A stretch of 64,000 nucleotides of DNA from Aristolochia californica. Its lineage: Eukaryota > Streptophyta > Magnoliopsida > Piperales > Aristolochiaceae. The DNA is taken from the NCBI GenBank assembly GCA_029961685.1, contig JARWKL010000008.1, positions 10,294,501-10,358,500 of the forward strand. The letters run 5' to 3'. A program made the translations under genes and the position numbers. A model generated the notes under the pieces. It was given only the letters and a program-made list of their open reading frames with translations, was not told the DNA's origin and did not search any database. Shown one piece after another: positions 13,189 to 24,500 of this stretch; positions within the stretch are counted from its first letter, which is position 1; each line of letters opens with the position of its first letter.

Positions 13189-13466
13189 ATGGATATGCAT
13201 GCATGAAACATGTTGAAGATGCAAATGACCTAATGAACCAAAAATTTCAAGGACTAGAAAAAATTAATTTCTCAAGTTAACATGTATGTATGCAAAAAAA
13301 AAAAAAACTATAATAAAAGTAAGTGAAAAAAATTATTTCACGCACAAAAAATGAACACCAAAGTTTTGTTATCCAATTTTTGGGAAATTCCACTAGTAGA
13401 AACCCTAATAACTTGGTGGAATTTTATAAGATAGAGATTTCTAATTGATCCTAACATGTTTTAAAT
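13189..13466 (+). repeat. Short A monomer (278 bp), first type, HOR copy 2
   Basis: Counterpart of 3214-3489, with the same internal junction near 13280 followed by an A-rich run. About 400 bp of the normal monomer are absent. Confidence 0.92.
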
Positions 13467-13738
13467 ATGGATATGCATGACTGAAACATGTTGAAGATGC
13501 AAATGACATAATGATCCAAAAATTTCAAGGAGTCAAAAAAATTAAATTCTCAAGTTAACGTGCGGTGGGATATTTACCAGACCCAAACAACCCACTTGTT
13601 GCCTATTTACAAAAGGCAGACCTAACAATCATACATCATCATAAATATTTTGATAGATTAATGTTGTGTATCAGCTATAATTTTTCTTAGAAATGCCTTT
13701 GGTTTGAGAGTCAACACACAACTAAAAATGCCTCGCCA

Positions 13739-13739
13739 C

Positions 13740-13765
<26 letters not shown>
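13739..13765 (+). repeat. Poly-C tract (27 C)
   Basis: C-run in the C-rich box. The HOR copy 1 counterpart at about 3760 has only six C, so this expansion is specific to copy 2. Confidence 0.9.
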
Positions 13766-13772
<7 letters not shown>

Positions 13773-14802
13773 CGATGATTGCAAAACAAAATATATAAAA
13801 AAAACTAAAAGTGTTTACAATCCTTAAAAATTACAGATACTTTTTGGAATTATCGCTCTCAGCATTTGTGCATTACCATTTTGGATGTTCAATTTTTTTT
13901 GAATTTCAAACTTGAATTTTCACTCTCCCTTTTTTCACGTATACTAAAAGGTAAGACTAATAGATCACAACAAAATGAAAATTTAAGAGTTTATGTATGA
14001 AAAAAAATTGAACACTATAATAAATGTAAGTGAAAAAAATTACTTCACCCACTAAAAATGAACACCAAAGTTATGTTATCCATGTTTGGGAAATTCCACT
14101 AGTACAACCCCTAATAGCTTGGTAGAATTTTATAAGAAAGGAATTTCTATGTGATCCTAAATTGTTTTAAATATGGATATGCATTCCTCAAACATGTTGA
14201 AGATGCAAATGACCAAATGATACAAAAATTTTGACTAGAAAAAATTAAATTCTCAAGTTAACGTATGGTGGGGTATTTACCAGTGCCAGACAACCCTGTT
14301 TCTGCCTATTAACAAAAAAATGGACCTAACAATCATAGATCATCATAAATGTTTTGATCGATTAATGATGTGTAACAGCTACAATATTTTTTAGTAATGA
14401 CTTGTGGTTTTGCAGTCAACACTTAGTTAAACAAAATAAAAGAGTTTTCTTTCCAGAAAAATGACAGATACTTTTTGGAATTATCTCTCTCAGCAATTGT
14501 GCAATTCCATTTTGGATATTCAATTTTTTTTCTAATCCAAACTTGATTTTTCTCTTTACCATTTTTCTCGTAAACAAAAAGATAAGGCAAATAGATCAAA
14601 ACAAAATGAAAATTTTAGAGTTTATGTATGCAAAAAATTGAAAACTATAATAAATGTAAGTAAAGAAAATTATTTCATGCACTAAAAATGAACACCAAAG
14701 TTTTGTTATCCATGTTTGGGAAATTCCACTTGTACAACCCCTAAGAGCTTTGCGGAATTTTATAAGAAAGAGATTTGTAATTGATCCTAATATGTTTTAT
14801 AT

Positions 14803-15078
14803 ATGGATATGCATGCCTGAAACATGTTGAAGATGCAAATGATCTAAAGAACCAAAAATTTCAAGGACTAGAAAAAATTAAATTCTCAAGTTAACGAGTA
14901 TGTATGCAAAAAAATGAAAATTATAATAAACATAAGTGAAAAAAATTATTTCACGCACTAAAAATGAACACAAAAGTTTTGTTATCAATGTTTGGGAAAT
15001 TTCACTAGTACAACCCCTAATAGCATGGTCGAATTTTATAAGAAAGAGATTTCTAATTGATCTTATCATGTTTTAAAT
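14803..15078 (+). repeat. Short A monomer (276 bp), second type, HOR copy 2
   Basis: Counterpart of 5521-5796. The junction is at about 14895-14905, joining the TTAACGAG segment to TATGTATGCAAAAAA. It is the same 400-bp loss as in the other three short monomers. Confidence 0.92.
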
Positions 15079-16947
15079 ATGGATATGCATGCTTGAAACA
15101 TGTTAAAGATGCAAATGACCTAATGATCCAAAAATTTCAAGGATAGACAAAATTAAATTCTCAAGTTAACATGTGGTGGGATATTTACTAGAGCCAAACA
15201 ACCCACTTTTTGCATATTTACAAAAAGTGAACCTAACAATCACAGACCATCGTAAATATTTTGATCGATTAATGATGTGTAACGGCTAAAATTTTTGTTA
15301 GCAATGACTTATGGTTCGGGAGTCAACACTCAGTTAAAAATGCCTCGCCCCCCATTTACGTTGATTGCAAAACCTAATATATAAAAAAAGTAAAAGAGTT
15401 TACAATGCTTAAAAATAACAGATACTTTTTGGAATTATCTCTCTCTGCATTTGTGCATTTCCAGTTTGGAAGTTCAATTTTTTTTCATATCCAAACTTGA
15501 GTTTTCACTCTCGCATTTTTCTCGTAAACAAAAAGATAAGGAAAATAGATCACAACAAAATGAAAATTTTAGAGTTTATATATGCAAAAAATGGAAAACT
15601 ATAATAAATAAAAGTAAAGAAAATTATTTCACGCACTAAAAATGAACACCAAAGTTTTGTTATTAATGTTTTGGAAATTCCACTAGTACAACACCTAATA
15701 GCTTGTTGGAATTTTATAAGAAAGAGATTTCTAATTGATCATAAAATGTGGATAAGCATGCCTGAAACATGTTGAAGATGCAAATGACCTAATGATCCAA
15801 ACTTTCAAGGAGTAGAAAAAATTAAATTCTCGAGTTACGTGCGGTTGGATATTTACATTTGCCAAACAACACACATTCTGCCTATTTATAAAAGCGGACC
15901 TAACAATCATAGATCATCGTAAATGTTGTGCTCGATTAATGATGTGTAACGGCTATAATTTTTGTTAGAAATGACTTATGGTTTGGGAGTCAACACTCAG
16001 TTAAAAAAGCAAAACCTAATATATAAAAAACTAAAAGAGTTTATGACTCTTAAAAATTATAGATACTTTTTGGATGTTCAATTTTTTTTCAAATCCAAAC
16101 ATGAGTTTTCACTCTCCCATTTTTGTCGTCAACAAAAAGAAAAGGCAAATAGCTCATCACTAATGAAAATTTTAGAGTTTACGTATGCAAAAAATTCAAA
16201 ACCATAATAAATTTAAGTGAAGAAAATTATCTTACGCACTAAAAATGAACACCAAAGTTTTATTATCCATGTTCGGGAAATTCAACTAGTACAACCCTAA
16301 TACCTTGGTGGAATTTCATAAGGAAGTGATTTCTAATTGATCCCAACTTGTTTTAAATAAGTATATGCATGCCTAAAACATGTTGAAGATGCAAAAGACC
16401 AAATAATCCAAAATTTTCAAGGAGTAGAAAAAATTAAATTCTCAAGTTAACGTGCGATGGGATATTTAGTAGAGCCAAACAATCTAGTGTTTTTTCCTAT
16501 TTACAAAAAATGGACCTAACAATCATAGATCATCATAAATGTTTTGATCGATTAATTATGTGTAACGGCTATAATTTTTGTTAGATTTGACTTATGGTTT
16601 GGGAGTCAACACTCAATTAAAAATGCCTCGGTTCCCCTTTTCCGATGATTGCAAAACCTAATATATAAAAAACTAAAAGAGTTTACGATCCTTAAAAATC
16701 ACATATACTTTTTGGAATTATCTCTCTCTGCATTTGTGCATATCCATTTTGGATGTTCAATTTTTTTTCAAATCCAAACTAGAGTTTTCACTCTCCCATT
16801 TTTCTCATAAATAAAAAGATAAGGCAAATAGATCACCACAAAATGAAAATTTTAGAGTTCAACTATTATTAAAATAGAACTTTTTAAAAAAAGTAAATGA
16901 AAAAATTTATTTCACACACTAAAAATTGATCCTAACATGTTTTAAAT

Positions 16948-17638
16948 ATGGATATGCATGACTGAAACATGTTGAAGATGCAAATGACATAATGATCCAA
17001 AAATTTTGAGTAGAAAAAATTAAATTTTCAAGTTAATGTGCTGTGGGATATTTACCAGAGCCAAACAATCTATTTTTTACCTGTTTAAAAAAAAGTGGAC
17101 CCAACAATCATAGATCATCATAAATGTTTTGATCGATTAATGATCTGTAACAGCTACAATTTTTCTTAGAAATGACTTATGGTTTGAGAGTCAATAAACA
17201 ACTAAAAATGGCTCCCCCCCTCCCCCCCCCCCCCCCCCCCCCCCCCCTTTTCCGGTGATTGCAAAAACAAATATAAAAAAAAACTTAAAGATTTTACAAT
17301 TCTTAAAAATCACAGATACCTTTATGGAATTATCTCTCTTTGCATTTGTGCATTTCCATTTTGGATGATCAATTTTTTTTCAAATCCAAACTTGAGTTTT
17401 CACTCTCCCTTTTTTCTTGCCTACAAAAAGATAAGGCAAATAGATCACCAAAAAATGAAAATTTAAGAGTTTATGTATGAAAAAAATTGAAAACTATAAT
17501 AAATTTAAATGAATAAAATTTCTTCACGCACTAAAAATGAACACCAAATTTTTGGGAAATTCCACAAGTACAATCCCTAATAGCTTGGTGGAATTTTATA
17601 AGAAAGAGATTTCTAATTGATCCTAAATTTTTTTAAAT
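16948..17638 (+). repeat. A monomer present only in HOR copy 2
   Basis: Anchors 16359 and 17639 pair with 7173 and 7825 in HOR copy 1, which have no full monomer equivalent to this one between them. It carries the GACTGAAAC and GACATAATG variants also seen after anchors 1859, 3490, 11873 and 13467. The sequence just upstream (16861-16925) is degraded, with a deletion joining CACTAAAAA to TTGATCCTAAC. Confidence 0.8.
17214..17247 (+). repeat. Poly-C tract (7 C, T, 26 C)
   Basis: C-run in the C-rich box of the extra monomer 16948-17638, which has no partner in HOR copy 1. Confidence 0.9.
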
Positions 17639-19004
17639 ATGGATATGCATGCCTCAAACATGTTGAAGATGCAAATGACTTAATGATCCCAAAATTTCAT
17701 GGTGAAGAAAAAATTAAATTCTCAAGTTAACGTGCAATGGGATATTTACCAGTGCCAAACAACCCTGTTTTTGCCTATTTGCAAAAAGCGGACCTAACAA
17801 TCATAGATCATCATAAATGTTTTGATCGGTTAAAGATGTGTAATGGCTATAATTTTTAGTAGTAATGACTTATGCTTTTGGAGTTAGCACTTAGATAAAA
17901 AAGCCTCCCCCCTCCCCCCCTTTTCCGATGATTGTAAAACCTAATATATAAAAAACTAAAAGAGTTTACAATCCTGAAAAATCACATATACTTTTTGGGA
18001 TTATCTCTCTTAGTATTGGTGCAGTTCCATTTTGGATATTCAATTTTTTTTCAAATCCAAACTTGAGTTTTCACTCTCCCATTTTTATCGTAAACAAAAA
18101 GATAAGGCAAATAGATCACAACAAAATGAAAATTTTAGAGTTTATGTATGGAACAAACAGAAAACTCTAAAATGTAAGTGAAGAAAATTATTTCACGCAC
18201 TGAAAAGGAACACCAAAGTTTTGTTATCCATGTTTGGGAAATTCCACTAGTACAACTGCTAAGAGCTTGGTGGAATTTTATAATAAAGAGATTTCTAATT
18301 GATCGTAACATGTTTTAAATATGGATATGCATGCCTTAAACATGTTGAAGATGCAAATGACCTAATGATCCAAAAATATCATGGAGTAAAAAAAATTAAA
18401 TTCCCTAGTTAACGAATGGTGGCATATTTACCAAAGCAAAACAATCCACTTTTTGCCAAGTTTACAAAAAGCAGACCTAACAATCATAGATCATTGTAAA
18501 TGATTTTATCGGTTAATGATGTGTAATGGCTATAATTTTTGTTGAAAATGACTTATGGTCTAGGAGTCAACACTCATTTAAAAATGCCTCGTCCCCCTTT
18601 TTCGATGATTGCAAAACCTAATAAATAAAAAAATAAAACAGTTTTCAATCCTTAAAAATCACTTATACTTTTTGGAATTATCTCTCTCAGCATTGTGCAT
18701 TTCCATTTTGGTTGTTCAATTTTTTTCATATCCATACATGAGTTTTCACTCTCCTACTTTTCTCGTAAACTAAATGATAACGTAAATAGATCACAACAAA
18801 ATGAAAATTTTAGAGTATATGTATGCAAAATATTGAAAACTTTAATAAATGTAAGTGAAGAAAATTATATCACGCACTAAAAATGAACAGCAAAGTTTTG
18901 TTATCTATGTTTGGGAAATTCAACAACCCCTAATAGCTTTGTGGAATTTTATAAGGAAGAGATTTCTAATTGATCCAAACATGTTTTAAATATGGATATG
19001 CATG

Positions 19005-19020
19005 CTTGAAACAAGCCATT
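19005..19020. other. Junction between satellite families A and B
   Basis: To the left the sequence is A-type, tracking HOR copy 1 at about 9061-9178. To the right it is B-type (AAGCCATTATTTTTCCC, then CTGACCCAACAATCATAGATG). The switch falls inside GCTTGAAACAAGCC. The A side would continue GAAACATG and the B side normally reads TCAAACAAGCC, so the join uses AAACA microhomology and skips about 120 bp of monomer. No foreign DNA lies between the families. Confidence 0.88.
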
Positions 19021-19275
19021 ATTTTTCCCCTTTACATAAAGCTGACCCAACAATCATAGATGATTGTAAAGTGATTCATCATGCGTAATGGGCTATAATT
19101 TTGTAACAAATGACTTATGGATCTTGAGTCTACACTCAGTTAAAAGTCCCCTGCCTCCCCCTTTTCCCGAAGATTGTTAAACCCAATATATAAAAACTCA
19201 AAAAAGTTTACAATCCCTCAAAATTACAGACACTTTTTGGAATTATCTCTCTCTACATTTGAGCATTACCATTTT

Positions 19276-19296
19276 GGGGTTTAGAGTTTAGGGTTA
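19276..19296 (+). repeat. Telomere-like patch (degenerate TTTAGGG units)
   Basis: Inside the first B monomer, GTTTAGAGTTTAGGGTTA (within 19276-19296) replaces the usual AGATGTATACTTTTTTCTTAAATCAAAA-type segment. It reads as about three units of the plant telomere repeat TTTAGGG, one with a G-to-A change. It is about 265 bp from the A/B junction. I see no other such patch in the window. The patch is short, so chance or a filler insertion is possible. Confidence 0.6.
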
Positions 19297-21533
19297 CTTG
19301 AGTTTTCACTTTTCCTTCATCTCGTAAAAAATTTTCTTAAAAAGCCAAATACTTCACAACAAAGTGAAAATTCTATAGGTTACGAATGGAAAATATTTAA
19401 AACAAAAAAAATTTTAATTAAAGAAAACTTATTCACACGCCACAAATGAACACAAAAATTGTGTTATCCAAGTTAGGAAAATTCCACTAGTTCAACCCAA
19501 ATTGCTTGGAATTTTTATAAGAAAGAGATTTAAAATCTACACATATTTTAAATATGGATATGCATGCTTGAAACATGTTAAGGATGCAAATGACCTATGG
19601 ATCCAAACCTTTTGAAGAGAATAACAAATGCACATTAAATTCTAGAGTGAGCGTGCAGTGGGATATTTAACTGAGTCAAACAAGCCATTATTTTCCCATT
19701 TACAAAAAGCTTACCCTACAATCATAGATGATTGTAAAGTGATTTATCATGCGTAACGGGCTATATTTTTGTAAGAAATCACTTATGGATTGGGAGTCAA
19801 CACTCAGTTATAAATCCCCCGCCTCCCACTTTTTTCGACGATTGCGAAATCCAATATATAAAAACTAGAAAGAGTTTAAAATCCCTAAAAATTATAGACA
19901 CTTTTTGGAATTATCTCTCTCTACATTGTGCAATTCCATTTTAGATGTATATTTTTTTCTTAAATCAAAACTTGAGTTTTCACTTTCCCTTCATCTCGTA
20001 AACAATTTTGATAAAAAGGCAAAGATATCACAACGAAGTGAAAATTTTAGAATTTATGAATGGAAAAAATTTAAAACAATAAAAAATGTATGTAAATAAA
20101 ATTTATTCACTCACCACAAATAAACGCAAAACTCTTGTTATACAAGTTTGGAAAATTCCACTAGTTCAACCCCTATTGCTTGGAATTTTTATAAGAAAGA
20201 GATTTAAATCTACACATATTTTAAATATGGATATTCATGCTTGAAACATGTTAAGGATAAAAATGACCTATGAATCCAAACCTTTTGAAGAGAATAACAA
20301 ATGCTCATTAAATTCTAGAGTGAGCGTGCGGTGGGATATTTACCCGAGTCAAACAAGTCATTATTTTGCCCAATACCAAAAAGTTGACCCAACAATCATA
20401 GATGATTGTAAAGTGATTTATCATGCATAACGGGCTATATTTTTGTAAGAAATGACTTTTGGATTGGGAGTCAACACTCAGTTAATAATCCCCCACCTCC
20501 CCCTTTTCTCGACGATTGCCAAACCCAATATATGAAAACTAGAAAGACTTTACAATCCCTAAAACTTACAGACATTTTTTGGAATTATCTCTCTCTACAT
20601 TTGTGCAATTCCATTTTAGATGTATATTTTTTTTCTTAAATCAAAAATTTAGTTTTCACTTTCCCTTCATCTCGTAAACAATTTTGATAAAAAGGCTAAT
20701 AGCTCACAACGAAGCAAAAATTTTAGAGTTTATGCATGGAAAAAATTTTAAAAAATATCGAATGTAAGTAAAGAAAATTTATTCACACACCACAAATGAA
20801 CACAAAAGTTTTGTTACCCAAGTTTGGGAAATTCCACTAGTTCTACTCTAATAGCTTGGAATTTTTATAAGAAAGAGATTTAAATATACACATGTTTTAA
20901 ATATGGATATGCATGCTTGTAACATGTTAAGGATACAAATGGCCTATGTATCCAAACCTTTTGAAGAGAATAACAAATACTCATTAAATTCTAGAGTGAG
21001 CGTGCGGTGGAATATTTACCCTAGTCAAACAACTCATTATTTTTCCCATTTAAAAAAAGCTGACCCACCAATCATAGATTATTTTAAAGGGATTTATCAT
21101 GTGTAATGGGCTATATTTTTGTAAGAAATGATTTATGGATTGGGAGTCAACACTCAGTTAAAAATCCTCCGCCTCCCTCTTTTCCCGATGATTGAAAAAC
21201 GCAATACATAAAAACTAGAAAAAGTTTACAATCCCTAAAAATTACAGACACTTTTTGGAATTATCTCTCTCTAAATTTGTGCATTTCCATTTTAGATGTA
21301 TACTTGTTTCTTAAATCAAAACTTGAGTTTTCACTTTCCCTACATCTCGTAACAATTTTGATGAAAAGGCAAATAGATCACAACGAACTGAAAATTTTAG
21401 AGTTTATGCATGGAAAAATTTTAAAACAAAAACAAATGTATGTAAATAAAATTTATTCACACACCACCAATGAACACAAAAGATTTTTTATCCATATTTG
21501 GGAAATTCCACTATTTCAACCCTAATAGCTTGG

Positions 21534-21560
21534 AATTTTGAAAGAAAGAGATTGGGAGTC
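21534..21560 (+). repeat. 260-bp deletion fusing two B monomers
   Basis: GAAAGAAAGAGATT, normally followed by TAAATCTACACATG, jumps directly to GGGAGTCAACAC, so the anchor and its dyad are lost. GATT occurs at both ends of the lost segment in intact monomers, consistent with microhomology-mediated deletion. The intact relative is at about 24641 (offset 3105 bp, five monomers minus the deletion), which has the same rare TTTTGAAAGAAAG variant. Confidence 0.85.
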
Positions 21561-24500
21561 AACACACAGTTAAAAAATCCCCCGCCTCCCGTTTTCCCGA
21601 CGAACGGGAAGCCCAATATATAAAAACTAGAAAGAGTTTACAATCCCTAAAAATAACAGACACCTTTTGGAATTATCACACTCCATATTTGTGCATTTCC
21701 ATTATAGATAGATATTTTTTTTCTTTAATCAAAACTTGAGTTTTGACTTTCCCTTCATCTCATAAACAATTTTGATAAAAAGGCAAATAGATCACAACGA
21801 TGTAATAAATTTTAGAGTTTATGCATGGAAAAAATTTTAAACAAAAAAATGTAACTAAAGAAAATTTATTCACACACCACAAATGAACACAAAAGTTTTG
21901 TTATCCAAGTTTGGGAAATTTCACTAGTTCAACCCTAATAGCTTGGAATTTTATAAGAAAGGGATATAAAATCTACACATGTTTTAAATATCGATATGCA
22001 TGCTTGAAATATGTTAAGGATGCAAATGACCTATGGATCCAAACCTTTTGAAGAGAATAACAAATGCTCATTAAATTCTAGAGTGTGCGTTCGGTGGAAT
22101 ATTTACTCGAGTCAAACAAGCCATTATTTTTCCCTTTTACCAAAACTGACCCAACAATCGTAAATGATTGTAAAGTGATTTATCATGCATAACGGGCTGT
22201 ATTTTTGTAAGAAATGACTTATGGATTGGGAGTCAAAACTCAGTTAACAATCCCCCGCCTCCCCCTTTTCCCGACGATTGCGAAACACAAAATATAAAAT
22301 CTAGAAAGAGTTTAAAATCTCTAAAAATTACAGACACTTTTTTTAATTAACTCTCTCTCCATCTGTGCATTTCCATTTTATATGTAAACTTTTTTCTTAA
22401 ATCAAAACTTGAGTTTTCACTTTCCCTTCACCTCGTCAACAATTTTGATAAAAAGACAGATAGATCACAACGAAGTGAAAATTTTAGAGTTTATGCATGG
22501 AAAAAGTTTAAAATAATAACAAATGTAAGTAAAGAAAATTTATTCACACACCACAAATGAACACAAAAGTTTTGTTATCTAAGTTTGGGAAATTCCACTA
22601 GTTAAACCCTAATAGCTTGGCATTTTATAAGAAAGAGATTTAAATCATCTCATGTTTTAAATATGGTATGCATGCTTGAAACATGTTAAGGATGAAAACG
22701 ACCTATGGATCCAATGCTTTTAAAGAGAATAACAAACTCTCATTATATTCTCCAGTGACCATGTGGTGGGGTATTTACTCGCGTCAAACAAGCCATTATT
22801 TTTCCCATTTACAAGAAGCTGACCCAACAATCATAGATGATTGTAAAGTGATTTATCATGCGTAACGGGCTATATTTTTGTAAGAAATGACTTGTGGATT
22901 GGGAGTCAACACTCAGTTAAAAATCCCCCGTGCCACCCTGTTTTCACGATGATTGCGAAACCCAATATATAAAAACTAAAAAGATCTTACAATACCTAAA
23001 AATTACAGACACTTTTGGAATTATCTCTCTCAAAATTTATGCATTTCCATTTTATATGTATATTTTTTTCTTAAAACAAAACTTCAGTTTTCACTTACCC
23101 TTCTTCTCGTGAACAATTTTTATAAAAAGGCAAATAGATCACAACGAAGTGAGAATTTTAGAGTTTATGCACGAAAAAATTTAAAACAGTAACAAATGTA
23201 AGTAAAGAAAATTTATTCACACACAAAAAATGAAAACAAAAGTTTTGTTATCCAAGTTTGGGAAATTCCACTAGTTCCACCCTAATAGCTTGGAATTTTA
23301 TAATAAAGAGATTTAAATCTACTATGTTTTAAATATGGATATGCATGCTTGAAACATGTTAAGGATGCAAATGACCTATGGATCCAAACCTTTTGAAGAG
23401 AATAACAAATTCTCATTAAATTCAATAGTAAGTGTGAGGTGTCATATTTACCCGAGTCAAACGAGCCATTATTTTTCCCTTTTACAAGAAACTGACCCAA
23501 CAATCATAGATGATTGTAAAGTAATTTATCATGCATAACGGGCTATATTTTTGCAAGAAATGACATATGGATTGGGAGTCAACACTCAATTAAAAATCCC
23601 TCGCCTCCCCCCTCCTCTCGACGATTGCGAAACATAATATATAAAAACTAGAAAGAGTTTACAATCCCAAAAAATTACAGACACATTTTGTAATTCTCTC
23701 TCTCTACATTTGTGCATTTCCATTTTAGATGTATACTTTTTTCTTAATCAAAACTTGAGTTTTCACTTTCCCTTCATCTCGTAAACAATTTTGATAAAAA
23801 GGCAAATAGATCACAACGAAGTGAAAATTTTAGAGTTAATGCTTGAAATTTTTTTTAAAAATAACAAATGTTAGTAAAGAAAATTTATTCACACACCACA
23901 ATTGAAAACAAAAGTTTTGTTATCCATGTTTGGGAAATTCCACTAGTTCAACTCTAATAGCTAGGAATTTTTATAAGAAAGAGATTTAAATCTACACATG
24001 TTTTAAATATGGATATGCATACTTGTAACATGTTAAGGATGCAAATGGCCTATGTTTCCAACCCTTTTGAAGAGAATAACAAATACTCATTAAATTCTAG
24101 AGGGAGCGTACGGTGGAATATTGACCCGAGTCAAACAAGCCATTATTTTGCCCATTTAAAACAAGCTGACCCACCAATCATAGATTATTGTAAAGGGATT
24201 TATCATGTGTAACGGGCTATTTTTTTGTAAGAAATGACTTATGGATTGAGAGTCAACACTCAGTTAAAAATCCCCCGCCTCCCTCTTTTCCCGATGATTG
24301 CGGAACCCAATATATAACAACTAGAAATAGTTTACAATCCCTAAAAATTACAGACACTTTTTGGAATTATCTCTCTCTAAATTTGTGCATTTCCATTTTA
24401 GATGTATACTTTTTTCTTAAATAAAAAATTGAGTTTGACTTTCCCTTCATCTCGTAACAATTTTGATGAAAATGCAAATAGATCACCACGAAGTTAAAAT

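Larger units (their letters stand above)
9896..19012 (+). repeat. Satellite family A, higher-order repeat copy 2 (incomplete)
   Basis: Second copy of the roughly 9.9-kb family A HOR. Anchors are at 10498, 11210, 11873, 12513, 13189, 13467, 14173, 14803, 15079, 15748, 16359, 16948, 17639, 18321 and 18992. It follows copy 1 monomer by monomer, including both short monomers, and stops at the point equal to about 9178 in copy 1, where family B begins. Differences from copy 1 include a 38-bp loss at about 12458, a loss of about 48 bp at about 14430, absence of the poly-C segment near 16010, a deletion of about 95 bp near 16925, and an extra monomer at 16948-17638. It contains no supported gene. 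Confidence 0.95.

Noticed and set aside
17907..17920. C-rich run at 17907-17920 as a sixth poly-C expansion
   Set aside because: It is only two short C-runs around a T, within the normal range of the monomer's C-rich box.
19005..19300. True telomere or chromosome end near the A/B junction
   Set aside because: Only about three degenerate TTTAGGG units are present and satellite continues on both sides.
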